Shown here piece by piece: positions 1 through 10,021 of a DNA stretch of 64,000 nucleotides (position 1 is its first letter; each line of letters begins with the position of its first letter). The DNA is from an uncultured Brachyspira sp. Lineage in GTDB: Bacteria; Spirochaetota; Brachyspiria; Brachyspirales; Brachyspiraceae. The notes below the pieces were generated by a model that ran no database searches, was not told the origin of the DNA, and saw nothing but the letters and a program-made list of their open reading frames with translations. The position numbers and the translations under genes were made by a program. Location: NCBI RefSeq assembly GCF_944388875.1, contig NZ_CALXKQ010000007.1, positions 1 through 64,000 of the forward strand, read 5' to 3'.

Positions 1-96
1 ATTTATAATTTTTATAAGTTTTTTCTTTTTATTTAAAATAGTTAAAGCACTGCCCGCCCAAGTATTTTTTAAATTTACTGTTAACCTCCCGCACGC
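1..96. repeat. 3' end of a 275-bp inverted-repeat element
   Basis: This stretch repeats, nearly base for base, the sequence at 343-438. It holds the C-rich arm GCACTGCCCGCCCA (48-61) and the outer arm TTAACCTCCCGCACGC (81-96). It is the tail of a copy whose start lies left of the window. No ORF is seen. The whole of 1-703 upstream of aroQ has no gene and is mostly made of copies of this element. Confidence 0.8.
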
Positions 97-163
97 AGAA
101 CAAAATTAAAAATATATATTTATTTGAAATTCAAATTTTTATTTATATTAAAAATTTAGTTTA

Positions 164-438
164 GCGTGCGTTAATCGAAATTATAAATTTAATAAAAACT
201 AGGGAGGGTGTGCTTTTGTAATTAGACAGCAAAATTAATTAGAATACTATTTTTAATAAAAGCAGTAAATTTATAAGGGTGGGATATGTTATAAAATTTT
301 AAAATTTACTTACATTTGCCCGCCCTCTAGGTTTTCAATCTAATTTATAATTTTTATAAGTTTTTTCTTTTTATTTAAAATAGTTAAAGCACTGCCCGCC
401 CAAGTATTTTTTAAATTTATTGTTAACCTCCCGCACGC
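164..438. repeat. Complete 275-bp non-coding inverted-repeat element, locus 1
   Basis: The outer ends GCGTGCGTTAA (164-174) and TTAACCTCCCGCACGC (423-438) are imperfect inverted repeats. Nested inside, CTAGGGAGGGTGTGC (199-213) can pair with GCACTGCCCGCCCAAG (389-404), and AAGGGTGGGATA (around 277-288) with TTGCCCGCCCT (316-326). The spacers are A+T-rich. The same order of arms recurs at 17425-17702 with different bases in the G/C arms. It could be a MITE-like element, a structured RNA or a cruciform-forming repeat. The sequence alone does not decide. Confidence 0.75.
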
Positions 439-505
439 AGAACAAAATTAAAAATATATATTTATTTACAATTCAAATTTTTATTTATATTAAAAATTTA
501 GTTTA

Positions 506-545
506 GCGTGCGTTAATGAAAATTATGAATTTAATAAAAATAAAT
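506..545. repeat. 5' end of a third copy of the inverted-repeat element
   Basis: GCGTGCGTTAATGAAAATTA at 506-525 restarts the element 342 bp after the copy at 164. The match fades near 545, where the G-rich arm should begin. The rest of the gap up to aroQ (546-703) is A+T-rich with no recognisable gene. An A+T-rich promoter for aroQ probably lies at 650-690. Confidence 0.65.
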
Positions 546-703
546 AATTTTTGTAATTGATTTTACAAGTACTTTTGAAACAAGTCTAATAAAACTAATT
601 ATATAGAAAATGATTTTATATTAACATAATACAGACTCCATATTTGATTTTTTTTGCAATAGGTATATTATAGTAAAAAATAAAATTTCTATTAAAGGCT
701 TAT

Positions 704-1141
704 ATGAATATATTAGTTATAAATGGTCCTAATACCAATATGTTTGGAGCAGCACAAACAAAAATTTTTGGCAATATTACATTAGGTGATATTGAAAATA
801 AAATCAAAGAGGCTGCTGTAGGAAATGCTAAAGTGTCATTTTTTCAGTCCAATCATGAGGGTGCTATAATTGACAGAATACATAGAGCTTATGATGAGAA
901 TATAAATTATATAATAATAAATGCAGGAGCTTATGCTCATACTTCTATAGCAATAAGGGATGCATTTTTATCAACTAATATACCGTTTATAGAAGTTCAC
1001 ATGAGCAATATTTATGCTAGAGAAGATTTTAGAAATAAAAGCTATTTATCAGATATAGCATTGGGTGTCATTACGGGATTGGGAGAGAATAGCTATGTAC
1101 TGGCTTTGGCTCATTTAGTATCTATACAAAAAAAGAAATAA
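704..1141 (+). CDS. aroQ: Type II 3-dehydroquinate dehydratase homologue (AroQ-like), altered lid
   Basis: Type II dehydroquinases dehydrate 3-dehydroquinate to 3-dehydroshikimate in the cytoplasmic shikimate pathway. The 145-residue length fits the family. Visible motifs are 'NGPN' (8-11), 'FQSNHEG' (near 48), 'NAGAYAHTS' (near 74), 'IEVHMSN' with the catalytic His (near 96) and 'REDFRNKS'. The flexible lid, normally LGxREPxxYG, reads 'FGAAQTKIFG': the lid Arg is absent and the usual Tyr is Phe. Activity is therefore uncertain. The start follows AAAGG at about 693. The next gene starts 12 bp downstream, an aroQ-peptidase pairing also seen in Firmicutes. aroA for the same pathway is at 41436-42698. 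Confidence 0.85.
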   Translation: MNILVINGPNTNMFGAAQTKIFGNITLGDIENKIKEAAVGNAKVSFFQSNHEGAIIDRIHRAYDENINYIIINAGAYAHTSIAIRDAFLSTNIPFIEVHMSNIYAREDFRNKSYLSDIALGVITGLGENSYVLALAHLVSIQKKK

Positions 1142-1153
1142 CGGAGTTTGAAA

Positions 1154-2269
1154 ATGTGCAAATTGACATTAAACGAAAGCGGAGAAAATAAAAAATTTGA
1201 TTATGATGCCAGACTGGAAAGACTATTAAAATTAACAAATGAAAATCTGCTTATAACCAAAAATGAAAATATATTTTATCTTACAGGCTTTAAAGGAACT
1301 GCAGGATGGCTTCTTATAAGTAATGGCAGGAAATATCTATTTGTTGATTCCAGATACTGCGAACATGCTGTTAAAGTTACACATAAAACTACCGTTATAC
1401 TTGTAGCAACTTCTTATGCTGATGCTTTGGCAGAGTTCTGTAAAGAAAATAATATAAATGATGTATCTGTAGCTAAAAATGGTCTTTATTTAGCTGATTA
1501 TGAAGCAATAGTATCTGCTATGATTAGCAGCTCTATTAAAATAGGAATAAGCAAAGCTAATATAGATACAATACGCAATGTAAAAGAAAAAGAAGAAATA
1601 AAAATAATAAAAGATAATTTAAATAGAGCAGAAAAAGCAATGACAAAAATGCTCGCATTTGTAAAAGAAGGAATAAGAGAACAGGAATTAGCAGCTGAAC
1701 TGGAATATCAGATGCGTAAAGAAGGAGGAGATAAAACTGCCTTTGATACTATTTTACTTTTCGGAGATAGAACCTCTTTGCCTCATGGTGTGCCTTCTGA
1801 TAGAAAATTAAAACTTGGCGACAATATATTAATGGATTTCGGATTATCAAAAGATGGATATAAAAGCGATATCACTAGAACTTTTTTCTTTGGTAAGGGA
1901 GAACATTTTGATGAAATGAGCAAAATATACAATATAGTAAGAGAGGCACATAAAAAAGGAATAGAAGCAATACATTCAGGAGTATCTGGAAAAGAGGTTG
2001 ATTCTGCAGCCAGAGAAACTATAAAAAACAATGGATACGGACAGTATTTCGGTCATGGATTAGGACACAGTGTGGGACTTGAAATACATGAATCTCCTAG
2101 ACTTTCACCTTTAGTTGATCATATACTTGACGGAGGATGTATTGTTACCGTAGAGCCTGGTATATATGTACCTAATTTAGGCGGCGTCAGAATAGAAAAT
2201 ATGGTAATAGTTACTAAGGACGGAGGAGTTTCTATGAATGATACTCCTACAGATTTAATTGTATTATAA
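1154..2269 (+). CDS. M24-family metallopeptidase (Xaa-Pro aminopeptidase-like)
   Basis: This is a cytoplasmic two-metal peptidase that releases an N-terminal residue preceding proline. The N-terminal half is the creatinase-like domain ('NENIFYLTGFKGTAGWLLIS'). The C-terminal pita-bread domain carries the metal ligands: 'DFGLSKDGYKSDITRT' (two Asp), 'FGHGLGHSVGLEIHE' (His), 'VEPGIYVP' (Glu) and 'GVRIENM' (Glu). A TTG at 1148 is in frame, but the CGGAG at 1142-1146 sits 7 nt before the ATG at 1154 and only 1 nt before the TTG, so I chose ATG 1154. It is probably co-transcribed with aroQ. Specificity between PepP, PepQ and YpdF types cannot be fixed from sequence. Confidence 0.92.
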   Translation: MCKLTLNESGENKKFDYDARLERLLKLTNENLLITKNENIFYLTGFKGTAGWLLISNGRKYLFVDSRYCEHAVKVTHKTTVILVATSYADALAEFCKENNINDVSVAKNGLYLADYEAIVSAMISSSIKIGISKANIDTIRNVKEKEEIKIIKDNLNRAEKAMTKMLAFVKEGIREQELAAELEYQMRKEGGDKTAFDTILLFGDRTSLPHGVPSDRKLKLGDNILMDFGLSKDGYKSDITRTFFFGKGEHFDEMSKIYNIVREAHKKGIEAIHSGVSGKEVDSAARETIKNNGYGQYFGHGLGHSVGLEIHESPRLSPLVDHILDGGCIVTVEPGIYVPNLGGVRIENMVIVTKDGGVSMNDTPTDLIVL

Positions 2270-2271
2270 TA

Positions 2272-2300
2272 TTGACATATTATAATTTATATAGTATGAT
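2272..2300 (+). promoter_or_regulatory. Sigma-70-type promoter for the HNH nuclease gene
   Basis: TTGACA (2272-2277) and TATGAT (2295-2300) are separated by exactly 17 bp. The predicted start is near 2307, giving a leader of about 37 nt. The leader has no clear Shine-Dalgarno sequence before the ATG at 2344. Confidence 0.7.
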
Positions 2301-2343
2301 AAATTATATATCAAATTTTAATTAAAATTAAATAAAAAATATT

Positions 2344-2955
2344 ATGGCTAGAAGAAAGAAAAAATCATCACCTTTATTAATTATAATTATTCTTATAATT
2401 GCTTTAGGATACTACTATTATAACAATATATACAATAAAAAAGAAATTACAAAAACTGAAAAAAAATCAATCAGCAGATATAACAGAGATGATTGGGGAA
2501 ATTGGATTGACGAAGATGATGACGGACTTAACACTAGGCATGAGGTACTTGCTAGAGAATCATTAATTAAACCTGTAATATCAAATAATAGGGTTGTATC
2601 AGGTAAATGGTATGATAAATTCACTGGAAAATATTTCACAGACCCAAAAGATTTAGATATAGATCATTTAGTTCCTTTAAAAAATGCATATTCAAGTGGT
2701 GCTAGTAATTGGAGTAAAGAAAAGAAAAATGAATACTACAATTATTTAAAAAATGAGAATCATTTAGTAGCTGTATCAAAAGGTGCAAACCGTTCAAAAG
2801 GGGATAAATCTCCTGTTGAATGGCTGCCTCCCAATGAGGATTATCAATGCGAATATGTGCGTGAATGGTATAAAATCAAAACCGATTGGGGATTAACTAT
2901 AGAAGAAGGTTTTGATGAAGTTTCAAACAGAGTATGTAAAGGCAAAGGCAAATAA
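2344..2955 (+). CDS. Membrane-anchored HNH endonuclease (DUF1524-type)
   Basis: The protein has 203 residues. A basic N-terminus and one hydrophobic segment (about 10-29) suggest an uncleaved membrane anchor or signal, with the nuclease outside the cytoplasmic membrane. The family core follows: 'WGNWIDEDDDGLNTRHEVLA' (51-70), the catalytic 'DIDHLVPL' (105-112), 'NENHLVAVS' (137-145) and 'NRSKGDKSPVEWLPP' (149-163). Proteins of this type are non-specific or weakly specific nucleases used for nutrient scavenging or competition. It has its own promoter and ends 11 bp before the convergent methyltransferase gene. It is not obviously part of that restriction system. Confidence 0.85.
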   Translation: MARRKKKSSPLLIIIILIIALGYYYYNNIYNKKEITKTEKKSISRYNRDDWGNWIDEDDDGLNTRHEVLARESLIKPVISNNRVVSGKWYDKFTGKYFTDPKDLDIDHLVPLKNAYSSGASNWSKEKKNEYYNYLKNENHLVAVSKGANRSKGDKSPVEWLPPNEDYQCEYVREWYKIKTDWGLTIEEGFDEVSNRVCKGKGK

Positions 2956-2966
2956 AATACTACTAA

Positions 2967-4814
2967 TTATAGTATATATATATTCTCATCTCCACAAATA
3001 TTTCTAATCTTCATTCTTAAAGGTTTATCGATAGAATTAATTTTTCCATTCCAGTATTCTTTTGTCTTTTTTCCATTTAATATAACTTTACTGTCTTTAT
3101 CTATTTTTATTTCAGTATCGCTTTTCCAAAATCCATTATCATTACTGCAGTCAATAGAAATATATTCTATTAATTCTAGTCCATTACCGCTAATATTTAT
3201 AGGAGATATTTTTTTATCACTTTTAGTAGATTGATTAATGATATTTTGATTATATTTTTCTATTTTTTGAATTACACGGTCGCTAATAAATTTTTCTATA
3301 GAAATTTGATATTCTGCTCCTGATAAATCTTTAGAAACTTTATTTATAGTATACTCAGCATAATCCTCAGCAACAATATCATCTAAATATTCTTTTAAAT
3401 CTTTAAACTCAATTTCCACTAAAGTAGAATTATCTTCTTTTATAAACTTGTTAATATCCTCAAAATCTTCAACATCAATATAATAAATAATAACTTTTTT
3501 TATATCATTAGACAGATTAGGAATATGTTTATATACAATTTCTTTTATTAAAGTTAAATCCATAATTTTGAAAGAACTGTCAATAAGATTAGGAACATAT
3601 ATAGGAACAAGTCCATTTTTAGAATCCATTATAGCACCAAACCAAAAATCATCTAAAGTATTTTCTTCTATAACTCCATTAATCAATGCCTTTAATTTAT
3701 CCATAGTCTGCTGCGGATTTCTATATAAAGAAACTCCGTCTTTAATTTCTAAAATATCAAATTCTGCTTTATCTTCTATAAGTCTATCTCTAGCCGTTTG
3801 TATGCTGTTTATTCCAACATCCACATGTATAAATCTTCTATTGAGTTTATTTGCTACATCGGCAGTAACCCCACTTCCTCCAAAGAAATCAGCTACAATC
3901 ATATTCTCATTGGAAGATGCTTTTATAATCCTTTCTAATAAAGTCTCAGGTTTTTGTGTAGCATAATTTACGGATTGAGTATTAACTGCAAAAGATGATC
4001 CTAAACCAGGCATATCTGTCCAAATATCTGATATTGGAATTCTTTTTTTAGTTTTATTAATCCCAGTAACTTGCCATAATCCATTATTATCAATAGAATA
4101 ACTTAATGTATTTTTTAACTCCTTATTAAATATATATTCATAACTTTTGGTATAAAACAATATATAATTTGATGTATATATCCAATTATCAGTTAACGCT
4201 TTAAATCCAATAGTAGAAAGAGTTGTATCCCAAGTTATCATAGATTTAAAAAAAGTCTCACCGAAAATTTCATCCATTAATATTTTTACATAAAATATCA
4301 TCTTATTATCTAAATGAACATATATAGAAGCGGTATCACTCATAATGCTTTTTATAGCACTTAGGTTTTCATACATCCAATTTAAATAATCCTCTTTACG
4401 CCATATATCACCGTACATATTTTCTTCAAATTCTCTTACATCTTCTAAATCTAATTCTTTGCAATTTTTCAATTCTTGTTCTTTTTCTGCTATTTTAGGA
4501 TTTTGTCTTAAATATATTTTTTTAGCATAATTAGCTCCGCTTGCAAAAGGAGGATCTATATATACTAAATCAACTTTAATATTTTTATCTTTCAAATATG
4601 CACAGGCTGATAAACATTCTCCTCGTATAAGCATATTATTATTTTTATTGCTGCCTACCTGTTCAATTTTTTCTAATTCATAAAAAGGCATACCTCTTTT
4701 TAATTTATTTTTTACTTCATAACTATCTTTATATTTTAATGTTCTTGAAAAATTATCTAAAATAGCCTGACCTTCTATAGGGTCTGGATAATAAGGTATA
4801 TACTTTACAGGCAT
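2967..4814 (-). CDS. DNA adenine/cytosine-N4 methyltransferase, type III Mod-like
   Basis: The protein transfers methyl from SAM to an exocyclic amine in DNA, protecting host sites from the partner nuclease. Motif IV 'DPPF' (87-90) comes before motif I 'DFFGGSG' (309-315), the beta-class order of type III Mod enzymes. The region between (about 100-290) would hold the target-recognition part, and '[14 protein letters not shown]' precedes motif I. The 615-residue length fits Mod. Its ATG overlaps the stop of the upstream res gene as TAATG (4812-4816), so the two are probably translationally coupled. Base composition is very A+T-rich. Confidence 0.9.
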   Translation of the reverse strand: MPVKYIPYYPDPIEGQAILDNFSRTLKYKDSYEVKNKLKRGMPFYELEKIEQVGSNKNNNMLIRGECLSACAYLKDKNIKVDLVYIDPPFASGANYAKKIYLRQNPKIAEKEQELKNCKELDLEDVREFEENMYGDIWRKEDYLNWMYENLSAIKSIMSDTASIYVHLDNKMIFYVKILMDEIFGETFFKSMITWDTTLSTIGFKALTDNWIYTSNYILFYTKSYEYIFNKELKNTLSYSIDNNGLWQVTGINKTKKRIPISDIWTDMPGLGSSFAVNTQSVNYATQKPETLLERIIKASSNENMIVADFFGGSGVTADVANKLNRRFIHVDVGINSIQTARDRLIEDKAEFDILEIKDGVSLYRNPQQTMDKLKALINGVIEENTLDDFWFGAIMDSKNGLVPIYVPNLIDSSFKIMDLTLIKEIVYKHIPNLSNDIKKVIIYYIDVEDFEDINKFIKEDNSTLVEIEFKDLKEYLDDIVAEDYAEYTINKVSKDLSGAEYQISIEKFISDRVIQKIEKYNQNIINQSTKSDKKISPINISGNGLELIEYISIDCSNDNGFWKSDTEIKIDKDSKVILNGKKTKEYWNGKINSIDKPLRMKIRNICGDENIYIL

Positions 4815-7669
4815 TAATTATTCTCCCCAAAAAATACTTGAATTTTTTCTATTATATTATTTTTTAATTCATCATCTTTCATACTATCTTCCAAATATAA
4901 AAATTCAAATCTATTATAATTAAATTTTTTATTATTATTGATAATAAACTCTTTCATAAATTCTTTTTTATCATTAAAAGAATATGAATATATTTCTCCT
5001 TTAGTTTCTGCTATGAGTATTTTTTTGATTTCAGAATTTTCTCTTTTAATTATCAAAAAATCAGGTACATACAAGCCAATATATTTCCAGTTATTGTCAG
5101 TTTTTTTATATGTTTTTATTTTAAAATCTGTTAAAATATCATCTCCATTATAATATATTTCTAAATTATAAGAATGAAATATATCCAATGAAACAATCAT
5201 ATTAAAGAATTTTATTTCAAATCTACTGTCAGTTTTATATGGTATATAATGATAAGTTTTATCTTTATATTTATGAGGTGTTTTTTTATTTTCCATTAAC
5301 TTAGCTATATCAGCATTTCCTGTTTTCTTTAACTCCTCTATTAATTGTTTATCTTTTTCTGTCAAAACTAATTCATTATTATCTTCATAAATAATTTTTT
5401 CTATCTCTTCATTATTATGAGGAAGTAAATTATCAAAACTATCCGTTTTTAATTCTGAGGTAAAATTCTTAACTATAAGAAGCTGAGCTTCTTCTTTAAT
5501 TATTTCTTCTTTTGATATCAATTTCCTTTTATCAAAGAAACTTTTAATAATATTAGATTCTACTTTGTTTATATCATAATCAGCCTTGAAATATAAATTA
5601 TCATTTTTTATAATAGTAATATTATCAAATACTTCTTTTAATTCATTATAATAATACATTAATTTTTCAATAGATAAAACATTAAAACTTTTTTTAGATA
5701 TATTATAAATCCATAAATTCAAATCAGCATTTTTAGTATTTTCTTTTTTTATAATATGCGTACTTACTTCTTTAAAAGAAAAATCTGAAGTTTCCACTGT
5801 ATGATAATGGCTACAATTGTTATATGAGTTTAATATTAATTTTTTTGTATCTTTTTTTTCTAATTCAGATATATCATAACTCACAGATAACTGATAAAAA
5901 TCTATAGGTGGAATTTTAATTTTATCCATTCTATTATAACGTTTAACTGTTATTTCATTTAAATATCTATTAGAGGTCTGAAATTCATTTATACTTATAT
6001 GATGTTCTTTAGACAGCTGACTTTTTAATATTTGGGCATTTTCTTTATTTAAATATATCAATGCTGTTTCTTCTTCATTTTTATTAATTTGTCTTAAACA
6101 TCTGCAGCTGGTTTGAAGAACCATATTTTCAGGACAGTCCTTTTTTTGAGATAAAACAACGCCTGTCAAACTTTTACAATCCCAACCTTCTTTACCAATT
6201 TGCACTAATAAAATAATACGTTTCTTAGAAATAGGATTATCTAAAAGATTAAATTCCATCTGAGAATTTTCAGGTTCTTTATAATTTTTATTACCTTTAT
6301 GATATTTTAATATAACTTCATTACTATCAATATTATATTCATTTAAAATTTCAATAACTTTTGGATATATAATTTCTTCTAAAACTTCTATACTTCCACA
6401 GTAAATAGCAAGTTTTGCTATTGTTCCATCACTATAAACCTTATCTTTATATTCATCTAAAAATTTTCTTAATGCATTATCTATTATATCAAGTCTATCA
6501 TTAGAACTAGATATTTCTACTTTAGGAACTTTCAAGAAATTTCCTATTCCTTTATGTAAAGGATAATAGTAGACAGTATTTGTTATTTCTTTGCTGTTAA
6601 TAAAAAAAGAGTTAGATATCTCTATTTTTTCACTCTTATTTATATATGGAGTACCAGAAAAACCTATAACAGAATTAATAGTTCCATTAGAAGTCCAATT
6701 ATTAACAACATATCTTAATTTTATATCTTCATCTACAGCATGATGCACTTCATCTATGTATATAGAAAGATTTGGTATTTTTCCTATAACTGCTCTTAAT
6801 TCATTGGCAGCATTATATTCTTCTTTATAAGATTCATTAAAATCTAATTTATATTTGCTTTTATCCAATTTGTTCAAAATTACTTTTTCAGCATTAGTAA
6901 TAGCTATTAATCCTGATAATTCATTTAAAGGTTCATAATAAGTTATTTTTCTTGCATTAGGATTTATAATTTTATTACTTTTAGTTGATGATTTATTTTC
7001 ATCTAAAATTTCAAATTTAATTAATTTTTTTACCTTACTTGCAGAAGGTTCTGGTATTAACCAAGATACATCAAAATTTTCTATAGTTTTAAGACTTGGT
7101 ATGATAGAGCTTTTTAATCCTGATGGTGCTAATATTAAAAAATTATGAGAAAATATTTTATTATCAGGTTCATTTATAGCAAAATATAAATCTATATATA
7201 TAAAGCATGCCATTAAAAATGTTTTACCTGCTCCCATAGGCAAACTAAATAAATAATCTGTATAATCTATTTTGTAAAATATTTCCTGAAAAATTTTTTT
7301 ATAATCTAAATATTTATAATTTTTTTTGATTTCATTTTCTAAATTATTTTTTTCTTTGATATCTTTTTGAAATAAAGCATATTGATACAATGAAAGACCA
7401 GAAGGATTGGTTAAAAGATATTTCCTGAAATCTTCTTTCAATTCTATATCTTCAATATTTAATATATTATTAAATTTACCTTCAAAAAATAATTCCCATA
7501 ATGGTCTATTGCGGCATTCTATTTTTAAAAATAAATAAGTTTTTATTGCATCTATTTGAATATTTCTTAATTTATTTTTTTTTTCAATATAGCTGATAAA
7601 ATACTTTATTTTACAATCATTAGACATGTACCATATATCTCTGGATTTTTCTATTATTGAGTAAAACAT
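4814..7669 (-). CDS. Type III-like restriction enzyme Res subunit (helicase-nuclease)
   Basis: This 951-residue protein would translocate along DNA using ATP and cut unmethylated DNA together with Mod. It has a superfamily 2 helicase core: Walker A 'LPMGAGKT' (143-150), Walker B 'DEVHH' (306-310), 'GFSGTPY' and a later motif VI-like '[10 protein letters not shown]'. Near the C-terminus 'PDFLII' followed by 'ETKGE' looks like a PD-(D/E)XK nuclease site. It starts 15 bp after mltG and overlaps mod by one base. The order res-mod is the reverse of the usual mod-res. All core motifs look intact. Confidence 0.88.
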   Translation of the reverse strand: MFYSIIEKSRDIWYMSNDCKIKYFISYIEKKNKLRNIQIDAIKTYLFLKIECRNRPLWELFFEGKFNNILNIEDIELKEDFRKYLLTNPSGLSLYQYALFQKDIKEKNNLENEIKKNYKYLDYKKIFQEIFYKIDYTDYLFSLPMGAGKTFLMACFIYIDLYFAINEPDNKIFSHNFLILAPSGLKSSIIPSLKTIENFDVSWLIPEPSASKVKKLIKFEILDENKSSTKSNKIINPNARKITYYEPLNELSGLIAITNAEKVILNKLDKSKYKLDFNESYKEEYNAANELRAVIGKIPNLSIYIDEVHHAVDEDIKLRYVVNNWTSNGTINSVIGFSGTPYINKSEKIEISNSFFINSKEITNTVYYYPLHKGIGNFLKVPKVEISSSNDRLDIIDNALRKFLDEYKDKVYSDGTIAKLAIYCGSIEVLEEIIYPKVIEILNEYNIDSNEVILKYHKGNKNYKEPENSQMEFNLLDNPISKKRIILLVQIGKEGWDCKSLTGVVLSQKKDCPENMVLQTSCRCLRQINKNEEETALIYLNKENAQILKSQLSKEHHISINEFQTSNRYLNEITVKRYNRMDKIKIPPIDFYQLSVSYDISELEKKDTKKLILNSYNNCSHYHTVETSDFSFKEVSTHIIKKENTKNADLNLWIYNISKKSFNVLSIEKLMYYYNELKEVFDNITIIKNDNLYFKADYDINKVESNIIKSFFDKRKLISKEEIIKEEAQLLIVKNFTSELKTDSFDNLLPHNNEEIEKIIYEDNNELVLTEKDKQLIEELKKTGNADIAKLMENKKTPHKYKDKTYHYIPYKTDSRFEIKFFNMIVSLDIFHSYNLEIYYNGDDILTDFKIKTYKKTDNNWKYIGLYVPDFLIIKRENSEIKKILIAETKGEIYSYSFNDKKEFMKEFIINNNKKFNYNRFEFLYLEDSMKDDELKNNIIEKIQVFFGENN

Positions 7670-7684
7670 TATATGTTATCCAAT

Positions 7685-8692
7685 TTACTTTTTGAAAATG
7701 TATCTATTAATATTTTCAACATGCTCTTCATAGGTAACAGAAAAAGCATGCTTTCCTGTACCGTCAGCAACAAAGAAAATATAATCAGTATCAGCAGGAT
7801 TCAATGCTGCCTCTATGGCTCTGGCACCTGCAGAACATATAGGTCCTGGAGGAAGCCCAGTATTTTTGTATGTATTATAAGGATGAACCATTCTTAAATC
7901 ATCATATCTTAAATTCGGTTTCTCTATATAATCGCCTTTAACTAAAGTCATAGCATATATAGTAGTAGGATCAGCTTCAAGCCTTTTATCAATATTTAAC
8001 CTGTTATAGTATACTGAAGATATAAGTTTTGGATCATCCAAAGGTCCCATCTCTTTTTCCACTATAGAAGCCATAGTCAATACCTCATGCACAGTTCTCC
8101 CTATCTTTTTTGCCCTCTCTTCCAAATCAGGAAATTCTTTAAATAAAGAATCTATCATATATGTAACTAATACTTTTGTAGGATTTCCTTTGACAATATA
8201 GTATGTAGAAGGAAATATATAACCTTCAACACTGTCAGAAGGAATATTGTATTTTTCTAATATTTCTTTATCATGGCATACTTCTAAAAACTCTTTCTTT
8301 GTAGTAAAACCTTCAGCTTCTAAATAATTAGCTATTTCATATATATTTTTACCTTCAGCAATAGTAAATCTAGCCATAGCTTGTTTACCGCTGTTAATAC
8401 GTTTCATTATATCTATCATATTCATATCTCTGCTGATTTCATAATATCCGCTTAAAAGTTTTCTATCATATTTAAGATATTTAGCAAGAGCTAGGAATAT
8501 TTTTGAGTTTCTAATCAATCCCTGCAGCTCCAATCTATTTGCTATTGCAGAAGCACCTTCTCCCTGCTTTACCTCAAAATAAACTTTCTCTTTATCTCCT
8601 CCAACAGGACTAATCATATATTGAAAAAGAAAAACTGATGAAGCTGATATTACAGCAGCAAGTATAATTAATATAATAAATATTTTCTTCAT
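7685..8692 (-). CDS. mltG: Endolytic murein transglycosylase MltG (YceG-like)
   Basis: MltG cleaves nascent peptidoglycan strands near the synthesis site, from the periplasmic face of the inner membrane. One N-terminal membrane segment (about 4-24) is followed by a LysM-like part ('VKQGEGASAIANRL'). The YceG catalytic domain carries 'MASIVEKEMG' with the catalytic Glu at 212 or 214, then 'SSVYYNRL' and 'RLEADPTTIYAM'. The length of 335 residues is normal. It lies 52 bp after hisS on the same strand, probably in one transcription unit that now also includes the restriction genes. Confidence 0.93.
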   Translation of the reverse strand: MKKIFIILIILAAVISASSVFLFQYMISPVGGDKEKVYFEVKQGEGASAIANRLELQGLIRNSKIFLALAKYLKYDRKLLSGYYEISRDMNMIDIMKRINSGKQAMARFTIAEGKNIYEIANYLEAEGFTTKKEFLEVCHDKEILEKYNIPSDSVEGYIFPSTYYIVKGNPTKVLVTYMIDSLFKEFPDLEERAKKIGRTVHEVLTMASIVEKEMGPLDDPKLISSVYYNRLNIDKRLEADPTTIYAMTLVKGDYIEKPNLRYDDLRMVHPYNTYKNTGLPPGPICSAGARAIEAALNPADTDYIFFVADGTGKHAFSVTYEEHVENINRYIFKK

Positions 8693-8744
8693 AATAAAAC
8701 GCTCTTAAACTTTGTTATTTCAATATCATCTATAAAACAAATAA

Positions 8745-10001
8745 TCAATCTATATGTAATATATTTGAATGTATATCATTTATAGACACTTCTTTCTCTT
8801 CTGAACTGTCCATATTTTTTAATTTACACATTCCTCTTCTAAACTCATCCTCCCCAAGAATAACAGCATATCTTGCATTTCTCTTATTTGCAGATTTAAA
8901 TTGGTTTTTAACAGATTTTCCAGTAAAATCATAATCGCAGCTTATATTATTTGCTCTTAATGACTGCATTACTTTTAATACCTCATTTTCAGTTTCTTTA
9001 AACGATACAATAAAAGCATCAAGCCTGTCAGTTATAATATTATCCTGATTCTCAAGCACAAGCAAAAGTCTTTCAATACCCATAGCACTTCCAACAGCAG
9101 GTACATCCTTTCCATTATTGAAAAGCCCAATTAAATTATCATATCTTCCGCCTCCAAGTATAGCACTTTGAGAACCTAAAGCATTAGTCTGAACTTCAAA
9201 AGCGGTTTTTGTATAATAATCTAATCCCCTTACAAGCATGTGATCTACAGTGAAATTCTGTCCTATTCTTGTAAGCTCTTCGCATAATTTATCGAAATGC
9301 TCCTTACATTCATCGCATACATAATCATAAAACTTTGGTATATCTTTAATTGTTTCTTTGCATTTTTCATTTTTGCAGTCTAATATTCTTAATATATTCC
9401 CTTCATATCTTTTCTGACAAGTTTCGCAAAGCTCTTCTTTTTTACTTCCTATAGCCTCTTTCAAAGCATTATTATAAGCACTCTTACATTTTGAACATCC
9501 TACAGTATTTATTAAAAGATTTACATTATTAATACCAAACTCTTTTAATACATTTATATTAAGAAGTATAATTTCAGCATCTATTAAGGGAGAAGAACCT
9601 CCTATACATTCAACACCGAATTGATTGAACTCTCTGTATCTTCCCTTCTGCGGACGCTCTGCCCTATACATAGTACCTAAATAAAATAATTTATTTACAG
9701 CAAACTCATTTTGCATAGAATTTTCAACATAAGCACGTGCCACAGATGCCGTACCTTCAGGTCTTAAAGTAAGAGAACGCCCTCCCCTATCTTCAAAGGT
9801 AAACATTTCTTTTCCTACAATATCAGTACCCTCTCCTATCCCTCTAGTAAAAAGATCAGTATATTCAAACAAAGGTGTCCTTATTCTTCCATACCCATAA
9901 AGTTTAACTATATTTTTTATTTTATTTTCTATAAACTCCAATCTTTTAGATGAATCATAGAAAAAATCATTAGTGCCTCTAGGCTTTTTTATATCCAACA
10001 T
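8745..10001 (-). CDS. hisS: Histidyl-tRNA synthetase
   Basis: The enzyme charges tRNA-His. Class II motif 1 is 'RIRTPLFEYTDLFTRGIG'. Motif 2 is 'YRAERPQKGRYREFNQFG'. The histidine-specific 'LVRGLDYYTKTAFEV' and motif 3 'AVGSAMGIERLLL' follow, and the anticodon-binding domain is C-terminal. An insertion between motifs 2 and 3 has several CxxC-like pairs ('CSKC', 'CETC', 'CDEC') that could bind zinc, a feature found in many bacterial HisRS. The length is 418 residues. The gene starts 20 bp after the preceding envelope-protein gene. Confidence 0.96.
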   Translation of the reverse strand: MLDIKKPRGTNDFFYDSSKRLEFIENKIKNIVKLYGYGRIRTPLFEYTDLFTRGIGEGTDIVGKEMFTFEDRGGRSLTLRPEGTASVARAYVENSMQNEFAVNKLFYLGTMYRAERPQKGRYREFNQFGVECIGGSSPLIDAEIILLNINVLKEFGINNVNLLINTVGCSKCKSAYNNALKEAIGSKKEELCETCQKRYEGNILRILDCKNEKCKETIKDIPKFYDYVCDECKEHFDKLCEELTRIGQNFTVDHMLVRGLDYYTKTAFEVQTNALGSQSAILGGGRYDNLIGLFNNGKDVPAVGSAMGIERLLLVLENQDNIITDRLDAFIVSFKETENEVLKVMQSLRANNISCDYDFTGKSVKNQFKSANKRNARYAVILGEDEFRRGMCKLKNMDSSEEKEVSINDIHSNILHID

Positions 10002-10021
10002 CTAAACTATCCTATTGATTA

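Noticed and set aside
199-330. G-quadruplex formed by GGGAGGG and GGGTGGG tracts
   Set aside because: The tracts are about 70 bp apart and each has a C-rich partner, so a paired stem is the better reading.
1-545. CRISPR array
   Set aside because: Repeat units are about 342 bp with internal inverted arms and no short unique spacers; no cas genes are present in the window.
2344-2955. HNH nuclease as the nuclease of the neighbouring restriction system
   Set aside because: It is convergent, has its own promoter and a membrane anchor, and Res already has a PD-(D/E)XK-like site.
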